Notes: a model not told the origin generated them from the letters alone. A stretch of 64,000 nt of DNA from Phaeosaccion multiseriatum (GCA_965112735.1 OZ218951.1:1922001-1986000); one strand, 5' to 3'; shown: positions 1-15,527, counted from the first letter of the stretch. Translations and numbers: made by a program.

Positions 1-374
1 GTCGGGGGGGGAAGAGGAAGCCCAGGGTACCTCCTCTGTTCTTTGTTGTTGCTTGTTGCTGTTGTTGTTGTTGTTGCTGTGCGTATTACGTTGTCTGCAG
101 CTCCGCAGTCGATCGATCCGAGAGGACACGCCGCGAGCCCGTGGTGCGCACATACGATAATTTAAGAGAGGAATAAAGCGGAATGGAGAAAATAGTCCAT
201 CTTCTCCTGATTTACATATATATATATCCTTGTAATTTGTGTAGTTATTCACATGCAGCCTCCCCCCTCCCCCCCCACCCGAGGGGCTACCAGGATGTGG
301 GGCCGCTCTTTGTTTTAATTAGGGGAGAACAAAAGCAAACGAAAACTAAAAAAAAGTGAAGCAAAAGCGCACAG
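1..374. other. 3' flank of transporter gene
   Basis: No gene is seen here. The stretch holds a short GTT/TTG repeat near 47-80, an AATAAA hexamer at 172-177 on the plus strand, and C-runs near 265-280. The plus-strand AATAAA could belong to a gene ending left of the window, but no coding tail is visible to support that. Confidence 0.4.
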
Positions 375-2523
375 TCAGGAGCGGGTAGGCGTCGGCGCCG
401 CTTCCAAGCCGTTTCCTTCGCCCCTCATGTCCTCTCGTTCTCCCTGTTCGCTCTCCGCACTACTTTTTGTTGTGCTTGATGGCAAAATTGGTGTGTGCTC
501 TCTCTCTTCTTGTCCTCCTCCCCCTTCTCCTCCACCATCTCCTCCTCCTCTCCCTTCGCAGGAGCTGCACGTCGTGGCCTTGACATTGACGAGCACGAAG
601 CCGCCCACCACGCACAGCGCACCCACCGCAGAAGCCAAGGACGGCACCACCGAATGCAACAGAAAATCCGAAGCAAAGGCAAAAGGAACGCTCAGAGAGA
701 GCCCCACGCTGGCCACAGTCGGGGTAGTAAGTACGACAGCCTTGGCCCAAAGCCAATCGCTGAGGACATTGTCCAACAGGCCCTTGAGAAGGACGAGGCC
801 AAGGACTCGCCACGAAAGACCGGAGAAGGCGGTGGTGAAGACGGCGAGGAGGAGGACGACAGGACTGAGGAGCGTGGCGGTGGTGAGGCCCAAGTAACCG
901 AGCACCACGGTGAGGCGAGTAGAAGGGGTGCTCTTTGCTCGGAGAAGGGTTGTATAGGCTGCGTACTGGGGGGTAGGGAGGGAGGGGGAGGGGAGGAGGA
1001 GGAGGCGGAGGAGGAGGAGGAGGAGGAGGAGGAGGAGGAGGAGGAGGAGGAGGAGGGTATGGGTGTTAGGATAGCAGCAGGGGTAGTGAAGGAGTGCGAG
1101 AGAAGCGAGAGAAGCGAGAGACAGGACGTAGAAACCGAGCTGGTCAAGGCAGGTCGCTGGTGATGGCAATGATGATGCATAAGCATAAGAGAGGATGGGA
1201 CCCGGCGTAAGTATAAGAGTGTAAGAGTATAAGAGTAGACACATGGGAGAGAGGATGGGGCGACACGTACCAACACAGCCGAGCAAAGCGCCAGCAAGTC
1301 CCCCCCCAGCAAGCCCTGAGAAGCGTGGTCAGCGAACGCTCCTCCTCCTCCTCCTCCTCCTCCTCCTCCTCCTCCTCCTCCTCCTCCTGCTGCTGCTGCT
1401 GCTTCTCCGTCTGCCCCTCCTTTCTCATCCTGCAGCGCCACGAGGACGGAACCCCCCATGCACAGCATAACCCCAACAGCCTTGAGCAGAGAGGCGCGCT
1501 CCCCACTGCACAGCACGCTGAACAAGAAGGTGAAGAGAGTGGAGGTCGAGCTGATGATGGTGCTGCTCGTCACGCTGCGGAGGGGTGGGTTGGGGCACAG
1601 CCAGGAGGGGTGGTGTAGAGGTTGCGCGAGGGAGAGGGGGGAAGGGGACGTCTAAAGTTTGGAAAGTGTATGCCCGGCGAGCCCAAGGCTACCCCCTCGC
1701 CCGCCTCTGCGTGTACGTTCGTGCATACCTACGTACGTACTTACGTGGTCAGTTTGAGAGACGAGTTGTAGGCCAAGTTGCCTGCGAACCACAGAGGAGC
1801 CATTGTGAGGCCCAGGCGGAACTCTGTCCTCCCCATGAGCTGCACGCTAGTTCGGGCAAGTCTGTCGAACCCAGACCTCCTCTCGAAGGGCTCTGTCGCT
1901 GCTCGAGGAGAGGCACTCAGAGGAGAAGGCCTAGAGCTGATCTCAGCACTACAAGGCGCCGCACTTCCAATTTCACGTCCGACGGCTCCCGCTGAGGCAC
2001 AACAAGTGCCCGAAGGAGAAGCAGTGGATGGGGGGACAGCAGCGGCAGGGCTACAGCCACACTTGTCGGCCTTGTCGGATGAATCGGACGACTTCTCGAA
2101 TGGTAGGTAGATGGCAAACAGGGAAGAGCAGAGGAAGGTGAGGGCGAAGGGCCGGTTGAAGGAGAGGTCGTCGTAGATGAACTGCACCACTACGCTCGCT
2201 GCTGCCCATATCACAGCCACAAGAACAATGTAAAACACGCCGAGAGCCCACTGCGATCTTGCCAATGCCGCTTGCTCTCCTTCCCACCGGTCTCCTTCAG
2301 ATCCTTCCACTTCGACGCGCCTGCTACTTCTGGTGGCGAGATAGGAACCACTCTCACCACTGCTGTCCACGCCCTTGAGGTGTCCACGCAGTAACGGCTC
2401 TGAGATATTTCTCTGCTCCCCTCCACCGCCCTCCTCCTCTCCGTCGACCTCCGAATGCACCAAACCTGAAGCACCAGAAGCAGCTAGCCCCACCATTTCA
2501 GCAGAGCCGGGGGGGAGAGGCAT
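375..2523 (-). CDS. SLC35F5-like drug/metabolite transporter (DMT superfamily)
   Basis: Three exons on the minus strand: 1745-2523, 1271-1574 and 375-965 (557 aa). The protein is a multi-pass membrane transporter of the SLC35F type, a family thought to move nucleotide sugars or related metabolites across endomembranes; the substrate is unknown. Exon 1 carries an acidic cytosolic N-terminus, then the family signature WAAASVVVQFIYDD and FNRPFALTFLCSSLF. Exon 2 begins with the EamA-type motif VTSSTIISSTSTLFTFLFSV, followed by GVMLCMGGSVLVAL and a Gly run encoded by a GGA repeat. Exon 3 starts YAAYTTLLR, as in SLC35F5, and contains five to six further hydrophobic segments up to VVGGFVLVNV. Junction phases agree (AC|C, then phase 0). 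The start at 2523 is the first ATG of the open frame. Length is close to human SLC35F5. A GGA/CTC repeat forms the pyrimidine tract before exon 3. Confidence 0.85.
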
Positions 2524-2994
2524 GAACTATTTGCCTCCCCTCCCTCCACTTTCTCCTCCCCCCTTCTCCTCGTCCTCGATACCGCTCCTCCTTCTCCTCG
2601 TCCTCCGCCTCCTTGTCCCCCCTTCTCCTTTTCTCACAGTAGGAGGCCCTAAAAAGCAAGCAGTACAGAATAACAAGAGGGAGAGGGAGAAAAATAGACG
2701 GGAAGAAAGAGATAATAGAGGGGGAAGGAAGGACGAAGGGAAGAAGAGGAAGGGAGGACAAGACTTTTACAGGAAAAGGAAAAGGAGAAAGGGAAGATGA
2801 GGCAGTTGGTGATGGAGCGTCGCGATCTGTTGTCCGCTTCTCCTGGCCCCTCTCAACATCAAGAGGGCCTCCCTTTATTAAAATTAATATCGCCCACACC
2901 TTACACCAGTAGGCAGACTTACAACCAGCAACGTCCAATTCCACTGTCTTCTCTGTTGAATACCCAAGACGAGAGACCTCAGCCGAGGCCCAGA
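2524..2994. promoter_or_regulatory. Divergent promoter region
   Basis: This 471-bp gap separates the start codons of the transporter (minus) and the FKBP-NudC gene (plus), so it should hold both promoters. It is purine-rich on the plus strand from 2680 to 2800, and an AT-rich TTTATTAAAATTAATAT patch lies at 2872-2890. No defined box is claimed. An in-frame upstream ATG for the FKBP gene exists at 2797. Confidence 0.45.
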
Positions 2995-6563
<3,569 letters not shown>

Positions 6564-6567
6564 ATGA

Positions 6568-6573
6568 ATAAAG
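6568..6573 (+). promoter_or_regulatory. Candidate polyadenylation hexamer
   Basis: AATAAA begins five bases after the FKBP-NudC stop codon, followed by AT-rich sequence (AATTTTCATATAG). The 412-bp gap to the next gene otherwise shows nothing distinct. Confidence 0.35.
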
Positions 6574-6975
6574 ATCCAATTTTCATATAGAACTAATCGA
6601 AAAGGAAAGTCGATCGACTCGCTCGAGAGTAAAATTTAAATTCACAAATGGCACAATTCTCCAAAAAAGACGGATGCGTATTTGGCGGCAGGGAGAGGCC
6701 CGAGTAACCATATAGAAAAAGACATCCGGACATCAGCTTCCATTCCCCCCCTTCTTCACCACTCTCCTCACTTGAGCTCTGCTGCTACTTGTACTCCAGG
6801 AGGGGCAACTGCAGGAGGGCACACACCTCAAATACTCCGTCATTACTATCGGAACTCTCTCTCTCAAACTTTTTGCTTTGTTCGCTGCGTGGTGGTCGTC
6901 GTGGTAAGCAAGGGCAATCGCTGAGGGGGGCACACAGTCAGAGGGCTGGTGGGTTCTACACACAAAGCGAGGCCC

Positions 6976-9900
6976 ATGGGTGGCAGCGGCAGGGGCGGCG
7001 GTCTACTGGTGGCTTTGGGGCTGCTCACTAGCAGCGGCTTCCGTGGCGTCGACGCTCAGCAGGAAGGCGCTGCCATCACCTCTCTAGGAGAGTATCCTGG
7101 CAATGACAGTGAGAATGCTGGCATCAGGGGCCGGGTGTCCTGTACGGACGAGCTGGAGGAGGGAGTATCCATGACGGCCACCTTGACTGGTCTGGAAGCG
7201 GATGCCACGGGAGGTATTCATGTGCATGAAGGTATGCGTAGAGCGGATAGAGAGGAGATGAGGGGGACAAGGTAGGGCAGGGCAGGGCGAGGAGAGGGAG
7301 AGGAAATCTGGGCACAGCGAGGTGTAGTACCTATACTACTTCGAAAGGGAGAGGCAGGCGGAGAAATGCCGGACGGCACCCAGAGCTCACAACCTCTCCT
7401 CCTCTCATCTCTCGTACTCATACCAACGAAACCCTCATCCTCTGCTCGCCCTCGCGCGTCTGCCGTCCGATTCGATCTCCTACACCCACCACACACAAAG
7501 GTCGGTCGTGTGACGAGGCGGGCGACGTGGGGGGCCACTACATGGGCGCTGGCAACGACCAGTGGGAGAGCATCATGTGGACCTCCAATGGAGCTGGGGC
7601 AGCAGAGATAGACCTCTTCGTCCCCACGTTCGGCCTTTCGGGAGACGACAATAACAATGGCATTGGCGGGAGAGCCGTCGTGGTGCACAACTCGGAGGGG
7701 GATCGAGTGGCCTGTGCCGTGCTGAGCCAACTGGGGAGCGAGGAGGATAATGATGTGTCGGCGTCCATGGCGCCGTACCCGGGCGAGGAGGATGCCGGTA
7801 TCAGAGGAACGGTGACGTTTGAAGCGGTCTCCGTGAGGGGAGTTCGCGTCGACGGCCTTCTGCAGGGGTTGGAGGAGAACGAGGTGGGGGCCGTGCGAGT
7901 GCATGCAGGTACGTATGTACGTACGTACATGTATTACTGCTGCCTGTGTTACTCTCTGTCTGTGCCTAGCAAGGAGGAGATGGAGTGGACTTGATAGATA
8001 CTGAGGGCCGCTTTGAGGACACAGAGGGGGCGGGGGGGGGGGATGGTCTGCCTCTGTGGAGCGCTCTTGCAGGGGATCTAACGGACGATGGCAACTCATG
8101 GCGTTCCCTGAAAGGATTGCTGGATGTGTATTGATTATTCTCTAACCCCCCCCCTATCCTCCCTCTCTCCCTACCTGTTGGCCCCCATTCCACCTCATAT
8201 CATCTCTATCCTCCTCCTCCTCCTCCTCCTCCTCCTCCTCCTCCTCCTCCTCCTCCTCCTCCTCCTCCTCCTCCTCCTCCTCCTCCTCCTCCTCCTCCTC
8301 CTCCTCCTCCTCCTCCTCCTCCTCCTCCTCCTCCTCCTCCTCCACATAGGCACATCATGTACAGACCGTGAGCTCATAGGCAACGTGTACACTCCCAACG
8401 ATGCAGACGAGGACCCTTGGAGAGCCGCCACATGGGCGTCCAACTTTAGAGGCGAGGCAGCTCTTGGGTGGTTCGTACCCTACTTTACCGCCTATGAAGA
8501 GAATGCTCTTGAAGGGCGGGCGCTCATAGTCATGGACTCAAAGGGGGCCCGGAGAGCGTGTGGGATACTGAACTATAACCGAGAGAACCTAGCGGCTGAC
8601 TTGGGGGAGTATCCGGCCGCCCCTGCGGATCAGGTCGGGGTTAGAGGGACGGTTGCGTTTGAGGAGTCTTCTCGAGTTGGTGTCATCATGACGGGGACGG
8701 TGACCGGATTGGAGAGCAATGCTACGGGGGTAATCAACGTGCATCAAGGTGGGTGAGGGACACACACACACACACACACACACGGAGAGAGAGAGAGAGG
8801 GAGAGAGGGATGGGGGGGGAGAGAGAAGGGGAGAGGGGGACAGAGAGAGGAGGGGAGAGAGAGAGGGAAGAGATGGGAAGAGACAGAGAGAGAGGGGGAG
8901 AGAAAGTGTGGCGAGTGGTGCAGTGCTCCTCACGAAGGAGCAGCTCAGCGAAACTGTGGAAGTGAAGCACAGCCGCAGCGCTGTCGACACGCGTGCCCCA
9001 GACGTGTATCACGCGTCATGCGTCGAAGCAGCCCCAGCGATGTCGACTCGTGTGACTTGGTGGTATGGTCAGTGCCTGCCTCTCCACGGCAACGCCCGCA
9101 CAAAGGGTGAACCTCTGTCCACCTTTCCCACCTCCGTTTTGTTCCCCTCTCCTCTCCTCTCCTCTCCTCTCCTCTCCTCTCCTCTCCTCTCCTCTCCTCT
9201 CCTCTCCTCTCTTCTCCTCTCCTCTCCTCTCCTCTCCTCTACTCTCCTCTCCTCTCCGTTCCTCTCCTCTCTTCTCCTCTCCTCTCCTCTCCTCTCCTTT
9301 CTTCTCCTCTCCTCTCCTCTCCTCTCCTTTCTTCTCCTCTCCTCTCCTCTCCTCTCTTCTCCTCTCCTCTCCTCTCCTCTACTCTCCTTTCCTCTCCTCT
9401 CTTCTCTTCTCCTCTCCTCTCCTCTCCTCTCTTCTCCTCTCCTCTCCTCTCCTCTCCTCTCCTCTCCTCTCCTGTACTCTCCTTTCCTCTCCTCTCTTCT
9501 CTTCTCTTCTCCTCTCCTCTCTTCTCCTCTCCTCTCTTCTCCTCTCCTCTCTTCTCCTCTCCTCTCTTCTCCTCTCCTCTCCTCTCCTCTCCTCTCCTCT
9601 CTTCTCCTCTCTTCTCCTCTCCTCTCCTCTCCTCTCCTCTCCTCTCCTCCCGTACCCACCCCACTCCTCCCCTCCTCCTCTCCTCTTCTCCCCTCCTCCT
9701 CTCCTCTCCTCTCCTCTCCTCTCTTCTCCCCTCCTCCTCTCCTCTCCTCTCCCCTCCCCTCCTCTCCCCTCCCCTCCTCTCCTCTCACCTCCTCTCCCGT
9801 CCTTTCGCCCCCCCCCCTCCCCCCCCCTCTCCTCTCCTCGTTCAGGCACAACCTGTGCAGACATGGACGAAGTCGGAGAGTACTTCACACCCGACACGGG

Positions 9901-10269
9901 CACCATACCACCGATGGTGTGGGACTCCGACGAGACGGGAGAGGCCCTCATCCGATTCTTTGTCCCTTTCTTTACTCTCACCGGCGATAACGCCCTCGCC
10001 GGCCGAGCGTTGGTGCTGCAGAACGAAGACGGAGAGGGCGTGGCGTGCGGATTGCTCTCCTCCAGCAGGGGCTCACAAGTGGTGTCGCTGGGGTCGTTTC
10101 CAGGCCAGACGAAGAACACCGGTGTGCAGGGGTCGGTTGCGTTTGACGACGTTGATCAGCCCGGGGTGATCTTGGAGGCCTATATCACGGGCCTGGAGGA
10201 GGATGCCACGGGGGGGATACACGTGCACGAAGGTGCGTGTGTGTGTATGTGTGTGTGTATGTGTGTGTG

Positions 10270-10310
<41 letters not shown>

Positions 10311-10442
10311 CGCGTGTGTGTTTTCTTCTGTTAGGAGAGGACGCCAGCAGCTGGACAGTCACCTGTGATCGGTGCTATCGGGTGTATCTTCCCTCTCCCC
10401 TCCCCGTTACCAGCTCAATTCCATTCCCTCCTCCTCCTCCTC

Positions 10443-10478
<36 letters not shown>

Positions 10479-11840
10479 CTGTTCCGTCCTCCTCTCTCTT
10501 CACCACCCCTGTCCCTCCCACCACCAGGCTTTAGCTGCGCCGATGCCAACGGGATTGGAGGTCACTTCACAACCAGCCAAATAGGGTACTCCCCTTGGGA
10601 CACGGTGACGTGGACGTCGGACGAAGTCGGCGAGGCCTCCGTCATCGTCTTCGTGCCCTTCCTCTCCCTCACTCGCTACAACCCCATCATCAAAAGGGTA
10701 GTCGTGGTACATAACTCTGCCTCTACCCCAGTCGCTTGTGGCAAGCTCGCCTACCAGCCCCCTCCTTCTTCCGTACAAGACGAAGAAGACGAGAACCCAA
10801 CAGTATCACCAACCCCTTCCCCTTCCGAGGAGTCCTCCTCGGACCCTTCACCTTCCGATTCATCGGAGGGCGAAACCGACCCATGCGACACCGATTGCGA
10901 CGCTGCCCTGGACGACTCATCTACGGACGACCTCTTCCCATTGACTGCGGCAGAAGCGAGGGCCAAGTTCGACCGTCTTGGGGTGAAGATGGTGTGCGAT
11001 TCGGGCTGTAGAGAGGCTTCGGACGGGTATGGAAGGGGGCACTATTGCGGGGTGTATGGTACAGAGGAAGTGTGTAACGTTTGCTTCACGACGGACGGAG
11101 CTATTCGCTACCTAGGTGAGTGAGTGAGTGAGTGAGTGAGTGAGTGAGTGTGAGTAGAGAGGAGGTGGTGGATATTTGTGGAGTGTGAAAGATTTGGCCA
11201 GTCGAGACAGAGCAAGCAGTCATGGAGTGACGGAACGTTTTGAGTTTTACAGGACGTTGACAACAGAGACTAGACGGCCATCCACTGCAATCGACCAGGC
11301 CATGAACTTCTTCCAGTTTTTCTTCTCATTGGCTTCCCTTTCCCTTTTTCTCTTGTGTGTGTGCGCGCGCGCGTGTGTGTGTTTTTGTACTTGTTCATTT
11401 CTCTCCTACCCTCTTGCCCCACCCGAAACCCCCTGGTGGTACCGACAGCTTCCGACCGCGGGCGCGACCTCTCATGCGGCACCGTCTTAATGTGCGACGG
11501 GCACGCCTGCAGCTCCAGAGCCGTGGCAGATCAGATTGCAGCGACCCCCGACTCTGTGTCAGAAGCAATCGAGCAGACGGACGAGGACAGAGAGGCTCTG
11601 GCGCTCCGCCCTGGTGGGGACGGCGACAGCAGCCCCACAGAGCCAGCGTCAGGTGGAACAAATAATGCGGTGATCGGAGCGGGGGTCGGCATCATAGGGG
11701 TGGCCGTCTTGGCGATGGTCGGTGTGGGGGTGGTGTGGAACAGGAGACGGAGGGCCAGGCTGCAGAGGACTGACGACACGAGAGCATTTCCGGGGGGGGA
11801 TGCGCTGGACTTTACCATACCGGACAGTGAGTTCATGTAG
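6976..11840 (+). CDS. Secreted, membrane-anchored protein with four Cu-only SOD-like domains
   Basis: Six exons: 6976-7231, 7501-7908, 8350-8748, 9846-10232, 10528-11115, 11449-11840 (809 aa). A signal peptide (LLVALGLLTSSGFRGVDA) is followed by four repeats of the Cu/Zn-superoxide-dismutase fold, a Ser/Pro/acidic linker, a Cys-rich segment (CDSGC, CNVCF), and a C-terminal transmembrane helix (VIGAGVGIIGVAVLAMVGVG) before an RRRRAR stop-transfer tail. Each repeat reads HVHEG, then SC..GGHY, then VVH and ACG. The copper ligands (two His of HxH, His of GGHY, His of VVH) are intact in domains 1 and 4, but the zinc-ligand His/Asp residues are absent, as in Cu-only SODs. Domains 2 and 3 have lost most ligands (RVHAG/GNVY/VMD and NVHQG/GEYF/LQN). 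Introns 1-5 are all phase 1, and the first four cut right after HxHxG, so each internal exon holds the second half of one domain and the first half of the next. Family membership is clear; activity is inferred. The last splice junction (11448/11449) is the least certain. Confidence 0.85.
8209..8342. repeat. (CTC)n microsatellite in SOD-like gene intron 2
   Basis: About 45 uninterrupted CTC triplets lie directly before the 3' splice site at 8349 and form its pyrimidine tract. Confidence 0.95.
9147..9840. repeat. (CTCTC)n pentanucleotide satellite in SOD-like gene intron 3
   Basis: Roughly 690 bp of CCTCT pentamer with scattered T or C substitutions runs up to the 3' splice site at 9845. The pure pyrimidine strand is the sense strand. 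A GA-rich tract (8783-8905) and a CA tract (8759-8782) lie at the 5' side of the same intron. Confidence 0.95.
10233..10318. repeat. (GT)n microsatellite at 5' end of SOD-like gene intron 4
   Basis: The donor GTGCGT runs straight into GTGTGTGTATGTGTG and then a long GT repeat. The 3' end of this intron holds a CTC repeat at about 10432-10476. Confidence 0.85.
11116..11153. repeat. (GTGA)n repeat continuing the 5' splice site, SOD-like gene intron 5
   Basis: The donor GTGAGT is followed without a break by about eight further GAGT units, giving several tandem GTGAGT sequences. Confidence 0.85.
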
Positions 11841-12219
11841 GTGGGTAGGTAGGTAGGTAGGTAGGTAGATATTTTTATACGGACTTGATCTGTTGTTAAT
11901 AATTTACAGATACTTACACCCAGATACTTACTAAAGGAGTGTTGGAAGGAGGGAGGGGAGGAAAAACCTCTGCCCTCTCCCTCTGCCCTTCCCCCTCGGC
12001 AAAAACCCTGGTACTACTGTACATGTAGGGCGGATTTCAAAAAAACTCAGTAAGTCAATGGGAGGTGTAGAGGGGGGGCCGCGGAGGCGAGAAAGAAGAG
12101 AAGAAAGGAAAAACGCTTCAGCAGCAGAGGACGAGAGGATTCTTCTGTCCCGAAGCTTGTTCTTCTGTTGCGGCTTCTCCCATCTTCCTCGTCTCTCCAA
12201 AGAGCTATCGCGGCGCTCT
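11841..12219. other. Intergenic region between SOD-like and coiled-coil genes
   Basis: A GTAG repeat (11841-11868) directly follows the stop codon, then AT-rich sequence (TTAATAATTTACAG) that may serve 3' processing. The right half should hold the promoter of the coiled-coil gene; no motif is recognised. An in-frame ATG at 12058 would extend that gene by 54 residues. Confidence 0.4.
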
Positions 12220-14795
12220 ATGAAGGTCTCTGGCCGGCAGCGGCGGATGCGCTTACGGGCGCCCCAGATGATGGCGTTGCTGCTGCTATGTGGCTGTGCC
12301 ACTCTACTTAATGCACTCCCTCGAGTAACGAGGAGGGGTCGCATTGCCGTCCAAGAAAGGAGGATCGCCAAGATGGAGAAGGTGCGGGAGAGAGGGACAG
12401 ATGGAGGATAGGAGAGAGATAGTGTAAGAGAACAACAATTATCCAGCCTTGCCTCATTCCCTTCCTCCCACGTCCTCCCTCCCTTCCCCCCCCCACCACC
12501 TCCTCGCTGTCTCCATCTCCAGCATGTGGAGGAGATGCAGTCGAGCAACGAGCTTCTGTTGGAGCAAATGAGGCAGCACCGCAACTTCCGCCTGAGCGTC
12601 AAGAAGGAGATGGAGGACAAAATAGCGCAGCTCAAGGCCAAGTACAGCAACGCTGACGCAACGCTGAGCAAGGCGGAAGAGCAGAGGAGGAAGATGCAGG
12701 AGTCAATCGACAAGGCTGCCGCGGAAAATAAGGTAGGTCTGTGTGTGGGAGCTTTGTCGTGTTTTACAATGCATATACAGTGTGCATAGTGCCACCCTTG
12801 CTGTACTTTCGTGTGTGTGTGGGGGGGGGGGGTGGGGGGGGTTGTGGTGGTTTCTGCTGCTCCCTCTGTGAATGGATAGCTTCCTTCCCATCTCGTTGCT
12901 TGTTCTCTCTCCTCGAGCACCCGCTGCGCAACCTATCCCCATTCACCCCCTCCCCATGACGCTACACTCTACCAGCGTGGCCAATGAACGCTCCGCCTTG
13001 TGCCAAGCTCTCGCTGTCCTCCTGTTCTCTTGGTCATGGTCATGGTCCCGGTCCTGTGCTGTCCTGTGCCTTCCTTTACCCCCCCGCCCCGCCCACCCGC
13101 CCACCCGCTCACCCGCTCACCCGCTCACCCGCTCACCCCCCCGCTCGCCCGCACATCCGCCTGCCTCCGGCCCTCCGTGCCCTCCTTCCTCTGACACTTG
13201 TCACACTGGCCATAATTGGATCCATGAATCAATCGATGTACAGAAACAAAGGCTGCAGATGGAGGAGTACTTGGAAGGCTTTGAAAGAGAAAAGGTCGCC
13301 ATGAGGGTCGGCTTAGAAAGCATAGCGGAGGAGCGCCTGGCGGAGGCTCGCAAGCAGTGGGAGGCAGAGGTTGATGAGCTCATACAGACGCGGGCGAGCA
13401 GCAGACGAAGGGGAGAAGGGGCGGGGGCGGAGGGTACAGGGGGAGAAAGGGGAGGGGGGTCAGGTGCCAGCAAGGAGGAGCTGGAGAGAGTGCGCATAGC
13501 TTTGGAGCAAAAGCACCGCAGCAATCTTGCGCAATTGGAAGAGAAACGCACCAAGGAGCTCAAGAGGCTTGCCAAGAAGTTCGCGTCGAGGTGAGTAGTG
13601 AGTGAGTGGGCGAGTGAGTGAGTGAGTGAGTAGTAAGACCTGAGCCGTCAGTCAGCAATGCGAATGCGAATACGAATACGTCGGTAGGGAGGGACGGTGG
13701 CGGTCAGGGGCTTGAATCACGGGCTTGAATCGGTGGTTATGGGCAGAGAGGCGTGGTGCGACTCCAACTCCCGACACAGGAGTCACCAACCACCGACCGG
13801 TGCCTGTCCCTGCCTCTGCCCGTGCTACTGCGTCTGCTGGGGGCCATTCTTGGCTTCTTACTTGTGGCTGCCAAGACGCGTTGTTTGTCTTGCCTTGCCT
13901 TGGCCCTTGACTGTGTTTTCATTCGCCTCTTGATCTAATTACCCCTGCCTCACCCACCCCATACTTCTGGTACTCACGCCCTTCCCCGATTGTCCCTCCC
14001 GTCCGTCCATCCATCCATCCATCCATCCATCCATCCATCCATCCATCCATCCATCCATCTCTTGTCGTTTTGACCTCGTTTTGACTAAACTACAATCCGT
14101 ACCACAGAGAGCGGAAGATCCAGGAGCAGGTGGAGAACATTTTGCAGAGGGCGAGGACGGAGATACAGTTCTCTCGCGATGAGGCAAGGCGCTTAGAGCA
14201 GCAGCTGGTGGAGGTCACATCAGCAGCACAAGCAGCACCAGTGGCACCAGCGGCACCAGCGGCACCAGCTAAAGCAGCGGCACCAGCTAAAGCAGCAGCA
14301 CCAGTTGAAGCAGCAGCACCAGCAGCACCAGTTAAAACATCACCAGCAGCGCCGCCAGTTAAGGCAGCAGCAGAAGTAACAGAAGCAGCACCAGCACCAG
14401 CAACTGCAGCAGTAACAGCAGCAACAGCAGCAACAGCAGCCGAATCAGAGTCAGCAGGAGCAGCCAAGTCACCAGGAGCAGCAAAGGTTGCAGTAGCAGC
14501 CAAGGCCGCAGGAAAGTTAAAAAGAAGCCCTGCCACCACGCCCGGTCCGCCTGCTCAAGCTAAAGCCGCGCGTGGGGGCAAGAGCAGCAGCAAGATTAGG
14601 GGCGGGCCAGGTGGAGGTGGAAGCAGTGGTGGTAGTGGCGGTGCTAGCGGTGGTAGTAGTAGTAGTAGCAGTAGGAGTAGTAGTAGTAGTAGTAGGAGTA
14701 GTAGTAGGAGTAGTAGTAGTAGGAGCAGGAAGGGGTCGTCAGCTCCTGCCGCCACGACCAAAAGCAGCAGCAGCGGGGCCACAAGCGCGCGCTGA
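12220..14795 (+). CDS. Coiled-coil protein with Ala/Lys/Pro-rich and Ser-rich tail, function unknown
   Basis: Four exons: 12220-12381, 12523-12732, 13244-13590, 14108-14795 (468 aa), in phase throughout. I do not recognise a family. The N-terminus has a short hydrophobic segment ([16 protein letters not shown]) that could be a signal peptide or anchor. Residues about 50-250 are charged heptad-like coiled coil ([73 protein letters not shown]). The tail changes to [12 protein letters not shown] repeats resembling linker-histone C-termini, then a Gly/Ser/Arg run encoded by an AGT repeat. The tail composition suggests nucleic-acid binding, but the N-terminal hydrophobic segment suggests the secretory path or plastid, so location is unresolved. 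A longer start at 12058 is possible. Intron 3 has donor-side GTGA repeats and acceptor-side CCAT repeats. Confidence 0.7.
14007..14060. repeat. (CCAT)n microsatellite in coiled-coil gene intron 3
   Basis: About 13 tandem CCAT units lie some 50 bp upstream of the 3' splice site at 14107. Confidence 0.9.
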
Positions 14796-14999
14796 TGACT
14801 GACCGACTTGACTCTAGAGGGGGGAAGTAAAGAAAGGAGAAAGTAAAGTGGGCATGTATGGGATGTACCTGACTAGCCACCAGGGGTGGCCCAATAAGGG
14901 ATAAGGGAGACTCAATTCGTCGACCCCTGACGTGCTATCCGCTATTTGGCACGGCCCCTGACATGCTTCTGAGACAGGCCAGCCCAGAACCAGGAACCA
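14796..14999. other. 3' flank between coiled-coil gene and foldback element
   Basis: This 204-bp stretch has no open frame of note. It lies outside the terminal inverted repeat and so represents the host sequence into which the element inserted. Confidence 0.4.
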
Positions 15000-15304
15000 A
15001 TCCTTCGGCTCCAGACTGGCCTAGAAGCCTAGGCCTAGAGACGAAATTCGGCCGGCCTAGAGGGGCCGCAGGCCCCCGGCCTAGGCCTAGAGGGGGCCGC
15101 AGGTCCCCGGCCTAGGCCTATTTTTGGCGCAGCCCCCCCGGCCTAGGCCTATTTTTGGCGCAGCCCCCCCGGCCTAGGCCCCTGGACAAGATGACGGTGT
15201 GCGCCGGCCGTAACCAGTAATCAGCCCCCGGCCGGCGCAAAATCAGTAATCAGGCCGGCTGGTCACCGGCTGTAAGCAACCAGACCGGCTGGCGCCGGAC
15301 ATAA

Positions 15305-15527
15305 TCCCTCCCTCCCTCCCTCCCTCCCTCCCTCCCTCCCTCCCTCCCTCCCTCCCTCCCTCCCTCCCTCCCTCCCTCCCTCCCTCCCTCCCTCCCTCCC
15401 TTCCTCCCTCCCTCCCCTCCCTCCCTCCTTCCCTCCCTCCCTCCCTCCCTCCCTCCCTCCTTTCCTCCCTCCCTCCCTCCTTCCCTCCCTCCCTCCCGCC
15501 CTCCCTCCCTCCTTCCCTCCGTCCCTC
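15305..15527. repeat. Impure (CCCT)n array
   Basis: CCCT tetranucleotide array with scattered CCTT, CCTCCC and CCCG interruptions inside the foldback element. The minus strand (GGGA)n can form G-quadruplexes. Confidence 0.9.

Noticed and set aside
9069-10119. Long RGEE/SPLLSS open frames over the CCTCT array
   Set aside because: The 5-bp repeat is open in many frames. The array lies inside an intron whose flanking exons join in phase.
6976-11840. CHRD-domain protein
   Set aside because: CHRD domains also have a G-x-H-x-H-x-G motif, but the following SC..GGHY, VVH and ACG motifs are those of the Cu/Zn SOD fold.
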